Source: Oleidesulfovibrio sp964593925 (GTDB lineage Bacteria > Desulfobacterota > Desulfovibrionia > Desulfovibrionales > Desulfovibrionaceae). Taken from it: DNA of 13,636 bases. A program made the position numbers and the translations under genes. The notes below the pieces were generated by a model that was given only the letters and a program-made list of their open reading frames with translations, did no database searches and was not told the origin of the DNA. Every line of letters starts with the position of its first letter. The stretch's first letter is position 1. Positions 1-7,185 of this stretch are shown here, in pieces. The stretch is taken from assembly GCA_964593925.1 (NCBI GenBank), contig CAZQKM010000043.1:1-13636 (forward strand), in the 5' to 3' direction.

Positions 1-753
1 ACCTTAACCACAATGCAATGCACCGAATTTGAATTGCCGCGAGAAATGAAGAGGCTCTTTTGGCGTATCGCGTGGCGATGCCTCGCCAGCGCTTGAGATG
101 TAAAAAAGCATTTTCAACAATATGCCGTAATTTATATAAATCCTTGTCGTAGTATCGCGGCTCTTTCCGACTCTTTTTCGATGGGATAACTGGAATAGCT
201 TCCATCCTTTCGACCTTGTTGATGATTTCATCCGTATCATACCCTTTGTCTGCCAAAAGGTGCTTAGCTTCAATGCCATCAATCAGATCGCAAGCTTCTG
301 TGCAATCAGCTCTGGTACCTTCTGTAATAGAAACTCTGACCGGCAAACCAAGCGCATCCACGGCCAGATGTATCTTGGTGTTGAGCCCCCTTTTGTGCGG
401 CCCATTGCCTGGTTTCCACCTCTGGCCCCTGCCGCATGCGGGTGGACTTTGCAGTGGCTGGCGTCAATCATCAGCCATTCAAAGTCGGGTTCCCCCATTC
501 ACTCCTCGAGCAGCCCTTCCCACACCCCGCGGTCTCGCCATCGGCAGAATCTGCGTTGCGTGTTTTTCCAGTGTCCATAATCTGGAGGGAGGTCGCGCCA
601 AGGTGCGCCTGTGCGGAGTATCCAAAAGACCGCGTTGATGAATAATCTGTTGTTTGCTGCGGGGCGACCGACTGAGCCTTTGCGCCCCGGAAGATGTGGC
701 TTTAAGGTGTCCCACACTCTGTCGCTAATGTCGTGTCGTCTGTGTGCCTGCAT
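1..753 (-). pseudogene. IS5-family (IS427-like) transposase, disrupted, C-terminus cut by window edge
   Basis: A DDE transposase read on the minus strand from ATG at 753-751 (protein begins MQAHRRHDISDRVWDTLKPH). The N-terminal half reads in one frame through the conserved PGRKGSVGRPA, LRTGAPWRDLP and WKNTQRRFCRW stretches to an in-frame TGA at 501-499. The same frame then continues with EPDFEWLMIDASHCKVHPHA and GRTKGG. At the minus-strand run AAAAGGGGG (386-394) the reading must shift by -1 to recover LNTKIHLAVDALGLPV, LADKGYDTD and RHIVENAFLHLKRW, ending at the window edge with CIALWLR. The likely catalytic triad is Asp at 463-465, Asp at 248-250 and Glu at 113-115. The TGA sits where relatives have a sense codon (LLE-x-x-x-DEPDF), so it looks like a nonsense mutation. 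The -1 shift could be programmed, as in some IS5 relatives, or a lost G. With the TGA present, full-length transposase is unlikely. Confidence 0.9.
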
Positions 754-1099
754 TGTCCCTCCATGCTCTGTTTGGAGGAAGCTAACACAATTTTTTAAAT
801 TTGACGACACTATCTGGTATAAAAAGATAATAAAAAAACAAGAGTATAAATGCTCCACCATACGTCGTAAAATTTCAGAGCTTGTTGCGGGATATATTTC
901 CCCTTGGCCCAATGGAAACGCCCCTTCGCCACCTTACCCTACAAGGCCTTTTTCAACGCCCGGGTTCACGGCTTGTGCCCTGCTCAGCACAATGCCACGC
1001 TATAAACCCCGTCTGGCAGTGGGGCATGTGCCAGACGGGCACCCAATTTGCATACAAATGACAAGATAGCCTAACGCCATTTTTACGACGGAGATAACC
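754..1099. other. Intergenic: outer end of the IS, then lipoprotein-gene leader
   Basis: No gene is visible. The left part (about 754-815) is the untranslated end of the insertion sequence upstream of its transposase start. The outer terminal repeat is probably within TTTGACGACACTATCTGG (about 800-817), but the opposite end of the element is outside the window, so the repeat cannot be confirmed. Positions 817-880 are AT-rich. The rest is of ordinary composition and contains the hairpin at 1008-1039 and a small dyad ATTTGCATACAAAT near 1046-1059, 40 bp before the lipoprotein start. Either could be regulatory. Confidence 0.5.
1008..1039. repeat. Perfect 11-bp hairpin upstream of the lipoprotein gene
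   Basis: Arms CCCGTCTGGCA (1008-1018) and TGCCAGACGGG (1029-1039) pair perfectly around a 10-base loop. On the minus strand the hairpin is followed by GTTTATAG, a weak T-rich tail. On the plus strand no T-run follows. It may be a remnant terminator, or a leader structure of the gene starting 60 bp further on. Its function is unknown. Confidence 0.6.
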
Positions 1100-1894
1100 A
1101 TGTGCCATACAAAAATTCGTGTCCTGCTCATGTTGCTAGCCACAGCAACCGTTCTGTTACAGGCAGGATGTGGAACAGTGCAGCGCACCTTGGATGAATC
1201 GCCTGTTGCCATAGGCATGGACCTTGCTACGCAAGGAACAGTATATATAAATGAGTGGGTACATCGCCAACCTACCCCGCAAATATTGATACGCCCCCAA
1301 GAGGCTCCGCCTACACCCCCAAAAGCCTTATTCATACCGTTCAGGATGTATCAACAAATGGATGGCGGTAGCAAAGTCGCGGAGCGTATTTCGGGTATGT
1401 TCTGGCAATCATGGCTGCAACAACAAACTTTTGACACGATGCAATATAGCCCGGACCTTTCTCCTTTTGCGGCGCATCGCGGTATAGCGGCAGGACGCGC
1501 GTTAGGGGCTGATCTTGTCATAAGCGGTTATGTCACAAGGTTACTTGCAGGTGGAACCAACTCGGATAGCCGGCTCGCACTACAGGTCGATATTTACGAC
1601 ACTCTTAGCGGAGAGCTTGTCTGGTCTATGCTTCATGCCGGATTTATGGAAAAAAGAGTCAAGCGGGACTACCTGTTCTTTACGCAGGAATCACGCATGC
1701 CTGCGGATCCCATCTGGGCTATTGCCACAGCACTGGCTATGGATATGGCCATACCTATCAAACAGTGGCAAAATAGTCTGAGTTCAAACAAGTCAGACCC
1801 TTTTTCTTCGCCTGAATCATCTGAGCAAAACGCTACCCCACAGCCGGAAAAAGATTCTGGCATTGCCTCAACCATCAAAGGATGGTTCCGCTGA
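1100..1894 (+). CDS. Predicted lipoprotein of unknown function
   Basis: A 264-residue protein. The start ATG at 1100 is preceded by GGAG (1090-1093) at good spacing. The N-terminus has basic residues (K5, R7), a hydrophobic stretch (about 8-20) and LLQAGC ending in Cys24, a plausible though not ideal lipobox because Gln sits at -3. The mature protein would be lipid-anchored, most likely to the outer membrane. Residues 76-225 appear to be a folded domain: a strand ALFIPF, a helix with GSKVAERISGMFWQSW, GADLVISGYVTRL and then RLALQVDIYDTLSGELVW. This strand pattern resembles the CsgG/LpoB/GNA1162-like lipoprotein fold, but that is a shape-level guess. The tail (about 228-258) is Ser/Pro/Glu/Gln-rich and probably disordered. 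The gene stands alone, with hairpins on both sides. I do not recognise a named family. Confidence 0.8.
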   Translation: MCHTKIRVLLMLLATATVLLQAGCGTVQRTLDESPVAIGMDLATQGTVYINEWVHRQPTPQILIRPQEAPPTPPKALFIPFRMYQQMDGGSKVAERISGMFWQSWLQQQTFDTMQYSPDLSPFAAHRGIAAGRALGADLVISGYVTRLLAGGTNSDSRLALQVDIYDTLSGELVWSMLHAGFMEKRVKRDYLFFTQESRMPADPIWAIATALAMDMAIPIKQWQNSLSSNKSDPFSSPESSEQNATPQPEKDSGIASTIKGWFR

Positions 1895-1910
1895 ATGCCT
1901 TTCTCCCTAC

Positions 1911-1940
1911 ACCGGGTATGCTGCAAGTGGTATGCCCGGT
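1911..1940 (+). terminator. Hairpin just after the lipoprotein gene, possible terminator
   Basis: ACCGGGTATGC (1911-1921) pairs with GTATGCCCGGT (1930-1940) over 11 positions, including two G-T wobbles, around an 8-base loop. It begins 17 bp after the stop codon, where a terminator would be expected. No T-run follows (TAGGCCCC instead), so intrinsic termination would be weak. It may instead protect the mRNA 3' end. Confidence 0.45.
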
Positions 1941-2245
1941 TAGGCCCCGAGGATCTCCGCTCTACAAAAGACAACATTTCGGTTTCCTAAAAACCTTTCG
2001 GCCATCGCAATACCAAAAGCTTTTACCCAGTCAGTCACCACTCGTCTTGCAGCCTTGCCAGTAGAAGACCTTGCCCCAGCTGCATATAATCAACCCTTTC
2101 CATCTGCCATAACCTGCGGTATATTGTCGTTTTCAGCGTTCTGAACATATTCGGAATGCCTGTATCGATCGTGCTACGCGGCACAGTAACGTGCCGCGTC
2201 CTGTATGTATAAAGCTACACGTCTTCCACGTTGCTAGGAGAAATA
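1941..2245 (+). other. Leader and promoter region of the heme operon
   Basis: No coding sequence is supported here. The first 200 bp show nothing distinct. Near the end is a perfect dyad (2176-2199), then TATAAA (2208-2213) as a possible -10 box. The matching -35 position (about 2185-2190, AGTAAC) has no TTGACA and falls inside the dyad. This fits a promoter that depends on, or is blocked by, a protein bound at the dyad. AGGAG (2236-2240) is the ribosome binding site of ahbC. Confidence 0.4.
2176..2199. promoter_or_regulatory. Perfect 9-bp dyad upstream of ahbC, candidate operator
   Basis: ACGCGGCAC (2176-2184) and GTGCCGCGT (2191-2199) are exact reverse complements separated by AGTAAC. The dyad ends 46 bp before the ahbC start codon and covers the -35 position of the possible -10 box TATAAA at 2208-2213. 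It could be a regulator site controlling heme synthesis or an RNA hairpin at the start of the message. It does not match the HcpR or Rex consensus sites as I know them. Confidence 0.5.
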
Positions 2246-3430
2246 ATGATAGGCATTTCAAAGTTGTACTGTGGCCAGGTAGAACCTTCTGACGCTCTGC
2301 GTTATGGACGCGAATCCGGCAAGATGCCCTCGCACCTGCTCCAGTTCTCCAAAGATAAAAAACCCGTTGTCGTATGGAACATGACCCGCCGTTGTAACCT
2401 GAAATGTGTCCATTGCTATGCCCAGGCCGTGGACCCCGAAGGCAAGGACGAAATTTCCACCGAGCAAGGTAAAAAAATCATCCAGGATCTTGCGCAATAC
2501 GGTGCGCCAGTCATGCTGTTTTCCGGTGGTGAACCCCTGGTCCGCAACGACCTTGTAGAACTGGCTCAATATGCCACAGACCAAGGAATGCGTGCAGTTA
2601 TCTCTACCAATGGCACGCTGATCACCAAGGAAAAAGCACGCGAATTGAAAGCCGTCGGACTTTCATATGTCGGTATTTCACTGGATGGCATGGAAGAAGT
2701 CCACAACAAATTTCGGGGAGTACCCAATAGTTTTAAAAAAGCATTGGCGGGCATTGAAAACTGCAAAAGCGAGGGGCTCAAAGTAGGCCTGCGCTTTACC
2801 ATCAACAAGCGTAACGCCCCTGAAGTGCCCAAAGTTTTTGACCTCATCAAAGATCTGGATGTGCCCAGAATCTGTTTCTACCACCTTGTGTATTCTGGCC
2901 GTGGTAGCGAGTTGATCAAAGAAGACCTTGATCATGCCGAAACACGAGCCATGGTAGACCTGATCATGGACCGTACCCGCCAGCTGTTCGACCAGGGGCA
3001 CCCCAAAGAAGTGCTCACAGTGGATAACCATGCCGATGGCCCCTATGTCTGGATGCGTATGCTCAAAGAAGACCCCAAACGTGCAGAAGAAGTTTTTGAA
3101 CTTCTTCAGTACAACGAAGGAAACAGCTCAGGACGCGGTATCGGCTGTATCAGCTGGGACGGTACTGTGCACCCAGATCAATTTTGGCGCAACAAAGTAT
3201 TCGGCAATGTGCTCGAACGGCCTTTTTCTGTCATATGGGACGACCCCACCATTGACCTGCTTGCCAAACTGAAAGACAAAAAACAGCATGTTACAGGTCG
3301 GTGTGCCCAGTGCCGCTTTCTTGCCATTTGTGGCGGCAACTTCCGCGCCCGTGCAGAAGCGTTTCATGGCGACATCTGGGCTCCTGATCCGGCTTGCTTC
3401 CTCACTGACGAGGAAATCGGCATCAAATAG
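2246..3430 (+). CDS. ahbC: 12,18-didecarboxysiroheme deacetylase AhbC (radical SAM)
   Basis: A 394-residue radical SAM enzyme of the alternative heme pathway. In this family it removes the two acetate side chains of 12,18-didecarboxysiroheme to give Fe-coproporphyrin III, in the cytoplasm. The N-terminus MIGISKLYCGQVEPSDALRY is typical of AhbC. The radical SAM cluster motif is C50-x3-C54-x2-C57 (RRCNLKCVHCYAQ), followed by SGGEP (93-97) for SAM binding. Cysteines 301, 353, 356, 362 and 384 in the C-terminal SPASM-like region probably hold a second iron-sulfur cluster. The ATG at 2246 has AGGAG five bases upstream; an in-frame TTG at 2231 overlaps that site and is less likely. It is the first gene of the run ahbC-hemB-ahbD-decarboxylase. 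Confusion with AhbD is unlikely because a separate AhbD lies downstream. Confidence 0.95.
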   Translation: MIGISKLYCGQVEPSDALRYGRESGKMPSHLLQFSKDKKPVVVWNMTRRCNLKCVHCYAQAVDPEGKDEISTEQGKKIIQDLAQYGAPVMLFSGGEPLVRNDLVELAQYATDQGMRAVISTNGTLITKEKARELKAVGLSYVGISLDGMEEVHNKFRGVPNSFKKALAGIENCKSEGLKVGLRFTINKRNAPEVPKVFDLIKDLDVPRICFYHLVYSGRGSELIKEDLDHAETRAMVDLIMDRTRQLFDQGHPKEVLTVDNHADGPYVWMRMLKEDPKRAEEVFELLQYNEGNSSGRGIGCISWDGTVHPDQFWRNKVFGNVLERPFSVIWDDPTIDLLAKLKDKKQHVTGRCAQCRFLAICGGNFRARAEAFHGDIWAPDPACFLTDEEIGIK

Positions 3431-3501
3431 CCTGCTTGCTGCAAACCAACAACGCATAACGCGCCTTATGACATTGATATACCAGCCAAGGAGTCGCTTT
3501 C

Positions 3502-4497
3502 ATGTCTGATCTTTTTAGGGGCCGAAGATTACGAAAATCACCCCAAATACGTGAATTTATTCGCGAAACAGATATACTTGCCCGGCACCTTGTGATGCCA
3601 TACTTTGTAGTAGAAACATCTGATGCGACCTTTCGCAAGCCCATCAGCTCCATGCCAGGCATCGAACAGCTCTGCCTCCAGCAACTGGAGCAGGACGTAA
3701 CCCAAGGTATTGCTCTCGGGCTGCGCGCTGTACTCTTGTTCGGCATTCCCGCACAAAAAGATGCTCAGGGCTCAGAAGCATTCAACCCCAACGGTATCGT
3801 ACAGCAGGCCGTACGCTGTTTAAAAACCCGCTTTCCAGACCTGCTTGTCATCACCGACGTATGCCTGTGCGAATTTACCGACCATGGCCACTGCGGATTG
3901 CTACGAGCAGAAGATAGTACAGGAGAAGTGCTGAACGACCCCACTCTTGCGCTACTGGCAAAAATAGCCGTTTCCCATGCAAAAGCCGGCGCTGACATGG
4001 TTGCCCCGTCAGACATGATGGATGGCCGTGTACAAGTCATTCGTCATGCGTTGGATGCTGAGAATATGCACCATATTCCCATACTGTCGTATGCCGTCAA
4101 GTATGCCAGCGCATTTTACGGACCGTTTCGTGAGGCAGCAGAGTCTGCACCACAATATGGTGACCGTAAGACCTATCAAATGGACCCAGCCAATAGCCGC
4201 GAAGCACTGCGGGAGGCCTCGGCTGACTTAGATGAAGGCGCGGATCTGCTTATGGTCAAACCCGCCGGGCCTTATATGGATATTATCCGCACAATTCGCG
4301 ACACCTTTGATGTCCCTGTGGTCGCCTACCAAGTCAGTGGCGAGTATGCCATGCTCAAAGCCGCAAGTCACCACAAGTGGATAGACGAAGACCAAGCGGT
4401 CCTTGAGTCGTTACGCGGCCTGCGACGTGCCGGAGCAGATACCATCATAACCTATTTCACCATTGACCTGCTGCGCAAAGGGCTTGTGGCAGCCTAA
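3502..4497 (+). CDS. hemB: Delta-aminolevulinic acid dehydratase (porphobilinogen synthase)
   Basis: A 331-residue protein, full length for HemB. It condenses two molecules of 5-aminolevulinate to porphobilinogen, an early cytoplasmic step shared by heme, siroheme and cobalamin synthesis. The two active-site lysines are visible: K200 in LSYAVKYASAFYGPF and K253 in LLMVKPAGPYMDI, which forms the Schiff base. The zinc-type site is DVCLCEFTDHGHCG, with C121, C123 and C131, so this is a zinc-dependent rather than a magnesium-only enzyme. The ATG at 3502 has AAGGAG (3488-3493) upstream. It lies 71 bp after ahbC and 49 bp before ahbD, so supply of the first pyrrole is tied to the last heme steps. 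Confidence 0.97.
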   Translation: MSDLFRGRRLRKSPQIREFIRETDILARHLVMPYFVVETSDATFRKPISSMPGIEQLCLQQLEQDVTQGIALGLRAVLLFGIPAQKDAQGSEAFNPNGIVQQAVRCLKTRFPDLLVITDVCLCEFTDHGHCGLLRAEDSTGEVLNDPTLALLAKIAVSHAKAGADMVAPSDMMDGRVQVIRHALDAENMHHIPILSYAVKYASAFYGPFREAAESAPQYGDRKTYQMDPANSREALREASADLDEGADLLMVKPAGPYMDIIRTIRDTFDVPVVAYQVSGEYAMLKAASHHKWIDEDQAVLESLRGLRRAGADTIITYFTIDLLRKGLVAA

Positions 4498-4546
4498 GCG
4501 CGTACGCGTGCTCTGGCCGCCATACCCGGCAGTGCAAGGATATCCC

Positions 4547-5704
4547 ATGCAAACCCATGATCATTCCCATGGCGCGAAGTCGCACAGCGCCCCCACGCAA
4601 AAAAATGCTTCACACCTCGGGACCATGCATGTGCCCCGTACCCTGGAAGACGGAAACCCGGCATGCAGACTTATCGCCTGGGAGGTCACCCGCTCCTGCA
4701 ACTTGGCATGCAAGCACTGTCGTGCCGAAGCACATACTGCCCCCTACCCCGGTGAACTGAACACCAACGAGGCCAAGGCACTTATTGATACCTTTCCTCA
4801 GGTAGGCCAGCCCATCATTATTTTTACTGGTGGCGAACCCATGATGCGCCCGGATCTGTATGAACTTATCCGCCATGCGACCAGCCTTGGCTTACGGTGT
4901 GTATTGTCACCCAATGGCACGCTGATTACGCAAGAAAACACCACGCGCATAAAAAAAGCAGGTATTCAGCGCTGCTCCATTTCCATTGACGGCCCATCTG
5001 CCGAGCTGCATGATGCCTTTCGAGGTGTTCCTGGTGCGTTTGCGCAGTCCTTGCGCGGTATACAGCATTTAAAAGACGCAGATATTGCCTTTCAGATCAA
5101 CACCACGGTAACACGCGACAATCTTCCGTACTTCAAAGACATTTTTTCGTTATGCCAAGAGTTAGGCGCGGTTGCCTGGCATATTTTTCTTCTGGTACCC
5201 ACAGGCCGCGCCGCTGCACTGAACACACAGGTCATTTCCGCAGAAGAGTATGAAGACGTGCTCAACTGGTTCTACGATTTTCGCAAAACCACTTCCATGC
5301 ATTTGAAAGCCACCTGTGCCCCACACTACTATCGCATCATGCGGCAACGCGCCAAAGCAGAGGGCGTGGCAGTAACTCCCGACAACTTCGGTATGGATGC
5401 CATGACCCGCGGCTGCCTTGGCGGTATTGGGTTTTGTTTTATCTCTCATGTAGGGCAGGTACAACCCTGTGGCTATCTGGAGCTGGACTGCGGCAATGTA
5501 CGCGAAACTCCGTTTCCTGAAATATGGCGGGATGCTCCATATTTCAAGCAATTCCGCACGCCGCTGGAGTACCAGGGCAAATGCGGCCACTGTGAATACC
5601 ATAAAGTTTGCGGTGGATGTAGAGCACGTGGGTTCACCATGAGCGGCAGCCATATGGCTGAAGAACCACTTTGTTCATACCAGCCCCGAAAAAAAACAGG
5701 CTAA
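4547..5704 (+). CDS. ahbD: Heme b synthase AhbD (radical SAM, Fe-coproporphyrin III decarboxylase)
   Basis: A 385-residue radical SAM enzyme. In the Ahb pathway it oxidatively decarboxylates two propionates of Fe-coproporphyrin III to the vinyl groups of heme b. The motif is C51-x3-C55-x2-C58 (RSCNLACKHCRAEAH), followed by TGGEP (94-98), SPNGT (121-125) and SISIDGP (144-150). The C-terminal SPASM-like part is cysteine-rich (C290, C297, C308, C315, C346, C349, C355, C358, C376) and fits an auxiliary 4Fe-4S cluster. CAPHYYRIMRQRAKAEGV near residue 257 is typical of AhbD. The ATG at 4547 is chosen because AAGGA (4536-4540) precedes it; a longer reading from 4463 would overlap hemB and lacks support. 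The first 28 residues contain six histidines and little else conserved. Its neighbours are hemB upstream and a decarboxylase subunit downstream. Confidence 0.95.
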   Translation: MQTHDHSHGAKSHSAPTQKNASHLGTMHVPRTLEDGNPACRLIAWEVTRSCNLACKHCRAEAHTAPYPGELNTNEAKALIDTFPQVGQPIIIFTGGEPMMRPDLYELIRHATSLGLRCVLSPNGTLITQENTTRIKKAGIQRCSISIDGPSAELHDAFRGVPGAFAQSLRGIQHLKDADIAFQINTTVTRDNLPYFKDIFSLCQELGAVAWHIFLLVPTGRAAALNTQVISAEEYEDVLNWFYDFRKTTSMHLKATCAPHYYRIMRQRAKAEGVAVTPDNFGMDAMTRGCLGGIGFCFISHVGQVQPCGYLELDCGNVRETPFPEIWRDAPYFKQFRTPLEYQGKCGHCEYHKVCGGCRARGFTMSGSHMAEEPLCSYQPRKKTG

Positions 5705-5766
5705 ACACACACCTTTTCCGCACATCGTGCCGGACCATCGACACGTCCAACGTACAGGAGAATCCC

Positions 5767-6255
5767 ATGCCCCACACCTTGGTACAGGATCAAGAGCTGG
5801 ATCAGTACGACAAACAAATTCTGGATATCATCCAGACAGGGTTTCCCATTGAACCGCGCCCCTACACCGTCATCGGCAATGCTGTGGGCCTGACAGAAGC
5901 CGAAGCTCTTGCTCGTGTGCGAGCATTGAAAGGACGTCACATCATCAGAAGGCTGGGCGCCAATTTCAACTCATGGAAACTCGGCTTTCGTTCCACGCTC
6001 TGCGCGGCCAAGGTACCACAGGAAAAAATGGACGCCTTCGTAGCCGAGGTAAACAGGCACGTGGGCGTCACCCACAATTATCTACGCGCCCATGACTACA
6101 ATGTATGGTTCACGTTTATCGGCCCCAGCTGGGATGACGTCTGCGCCACGCTGAATGGCATTACTCATAAAACGGGTATTCCCATCCTGAATCTGCCTGC
6201 CAAGGCCCTTTATAAAATCAAGGTTGACTTCAAAATGGCAGAGTCAGGGGCTTGA
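5767..6255 (+). CDS. Siroheme decarboxylase subunit (AhbA/AhbB, Lrp/AsnC-like)
   Basis: A 162-residue member of the AhbA/AhbB family, which has the fold of Lrp/AsnC regulators but acts as an enzyme. Two different subunits together remove two carboxyl groups from siroheme to give 12,18-didecarboxysiroheme. Residues 14-60 form a winged-helix region (DKQILDIIQTGFPIEPRPY, then GLTEAEALARVRALKGRHII). RRLGANFNSWKLGFRSTLCA (61-80) and HNYLRAHDYNVWFTFIGP (103-120) match the conserved substrate-side regions. It lacks the typical DNA-binding regulator profile, and its position 62 bp after ahbD supports the enzyme role. The ATG at 5767 has AGGAG (5756-5760) upstream. I think the alpha type (AhbA) is more likely, but I cannot separate alpha from beta reliably. 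The partner subunit is not in the window. Confidence 0.9.
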   Translation: MPHTLVQDQELDQYDKQILDIIQTGFPIEPRPYTVIGNAVGLTEAEALARVRALKGRHIIRRLGANFNSWKLGFRSTLCAAKVPQEKMDAFVAEVNRHVGVTHNYLRAHDYNVWFTFIGPSWDDVCATLNGITHKTGIPILNLPAKALYKIKVDFKMAESGA

Positions 6256-6744
6256 CCCCCACGCAACCTGAGGTACCGCGACAAGGTCACGTTACAACTT
6301 GAGGCTAAGCAGTCATGGAAAGGTTACATTGACACGACATTATAAAAGGCACTCGTAGGCATCCGTTTGCCGGATAAGCCAATTGCCATGGACTCTGCCT
6401 CTTAATCCATACCAAGTGGTACATCGATTATATTTTTTACCCAGCTGCCTGCATTTCCAACAGTGGAATGTGGGCCGTTTTTCAAATCACGGAAAAAAAT
6501 CAATCTACAATATAGTATAAAACAAAAATATATAAACTACACTAAAAAACACTACATTCATTATCATTAACGAATAAGTACACATATATTTTCCAAAATA
6601 TGAATAGACTTATAACATACAAAATATTTTAATAAATAAAAATAAATGCATACAATTATACCATATTCAAACAATTAGCACATACTATAATTACAAAAAA
6701 TTAATATATTATCTTATTTAATATTATTCATTGCGCATCTAAAA

Positions 6745-6770
6745 ACATTACTACATAACATTATTACATA
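6745..6770. repeat. Two adjacent 13-bp direct repeats
   Basis: ACATTACTACATA (6745-6757) is followed at once by ACATTATTACATA (6758-6770); they differ at one base. The related heptamer ATTACAT also occurs at 6763-6769, 6841-6847 and 6861-6867, and inverted (ATGTAAT) at 6776-6782. This iteration could be protein-binding sites, although low-complexity AT DNA raises the chance of coincidence. Confidence 0.5.
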
Positions 6771-6785
6771 TAAATATGTAATAAT
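6760..6785. repeat. Perfect inverted repeat, 12-bp arms, AT-rich
   Basis: ATTATTACATAT (6760-6771) and ATATGTAATAAT (6774-6785) are exact reverse complements with only two bases between them. It overlaps the second 13-mer direct repeat. It could be a binding site for a dimeric protein or a cruciform-forming element. It is too A/T-rich and lacks the GC stem of a normal terminator. Confidence 0.6.
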
Positions 6786-6943
6786 ACAAAATATACATAT
6801 GTTCAAAAATAATCTGACAACTTAAAGAATAAATAGAATTATTACATTTTTATATCACATATTACATCACAAAAATACTTCAACGTCTTAATTCATACCA
6901 TACGACAGCGTATACATGCCTAATATAGCGCATAATCAAGGCA

Positions 6944-6958
6944 ATGTTCAACGAACAT
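6944..6958. promoter_or_regulatory. 15-bp perfect dyad ATGTTC-N3-GAACAT, candidate operator
   Basis: ATGTTC (6944-6949), AAC, GAACAT (6953-6958). Its size and symmetry suit a dimeric regulator. It lies about 310 bp upstream of the DeoR-type gene, in the transition out of the AT-rich tract. No specific regulator can be named. Confidence 0.35.
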
Positions 6959-7185
6959 CGTCACAATCGCAGACGAAGTATTAAGAGGCTCTCACAGAAC
7001 TGCAAATCCTTCAGCATAGCATAAGAACACACTGCATTTACTACATATTTTTGCAACAGATAACACAAAGCGTATTGAGACTTTGTCCAGTTGGCCATGT
7101 GCCCTTTAGCCCATCGATAACCACTCGGCCTAGCTGAAAAAACCTACATTCGGGGCACAGGAGCCATACTGCACAAAAAAATAAC

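Noticed and set aside
499..912. Transposase start upstream of 753 (reading from about 912)
   Set aside because: The extra N-terminal residues come from the AT-rich IS end and flank; the conserved IS5 N-terminus begins MQAHRRHDISD at 753.
216..1069. Plus-strand reading frames of 60-150 codons across the IS region
   Set aside because: They are antisense to the conserved IS5 transposase and show no family motifs of their own.
6329..6346. TTGACA followed by TATAAA as a promoter
   Set aside because: The boxes are only six bases apart, far too close for a sigma-70 promoter.
6358..6380. REP-like hairpin (ATCCG/CGGAT) after the heme operon
   Set aside because: The stem is only five pairs plus a mismatched extension, has no T-run, and no second copy is visible in the window.
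6485..6900. AT-rich tract as a replication origin
   Set aside because: No DnaA-box cluster and no dnaA, repA or parAB genes are nearby.
7152..7173. Sigma-54 type promoter (GGGGCAC ... CTGCA) before the DeoR gene
   Set aside because: The GG and GC elements do not have the required 10-base spacing.
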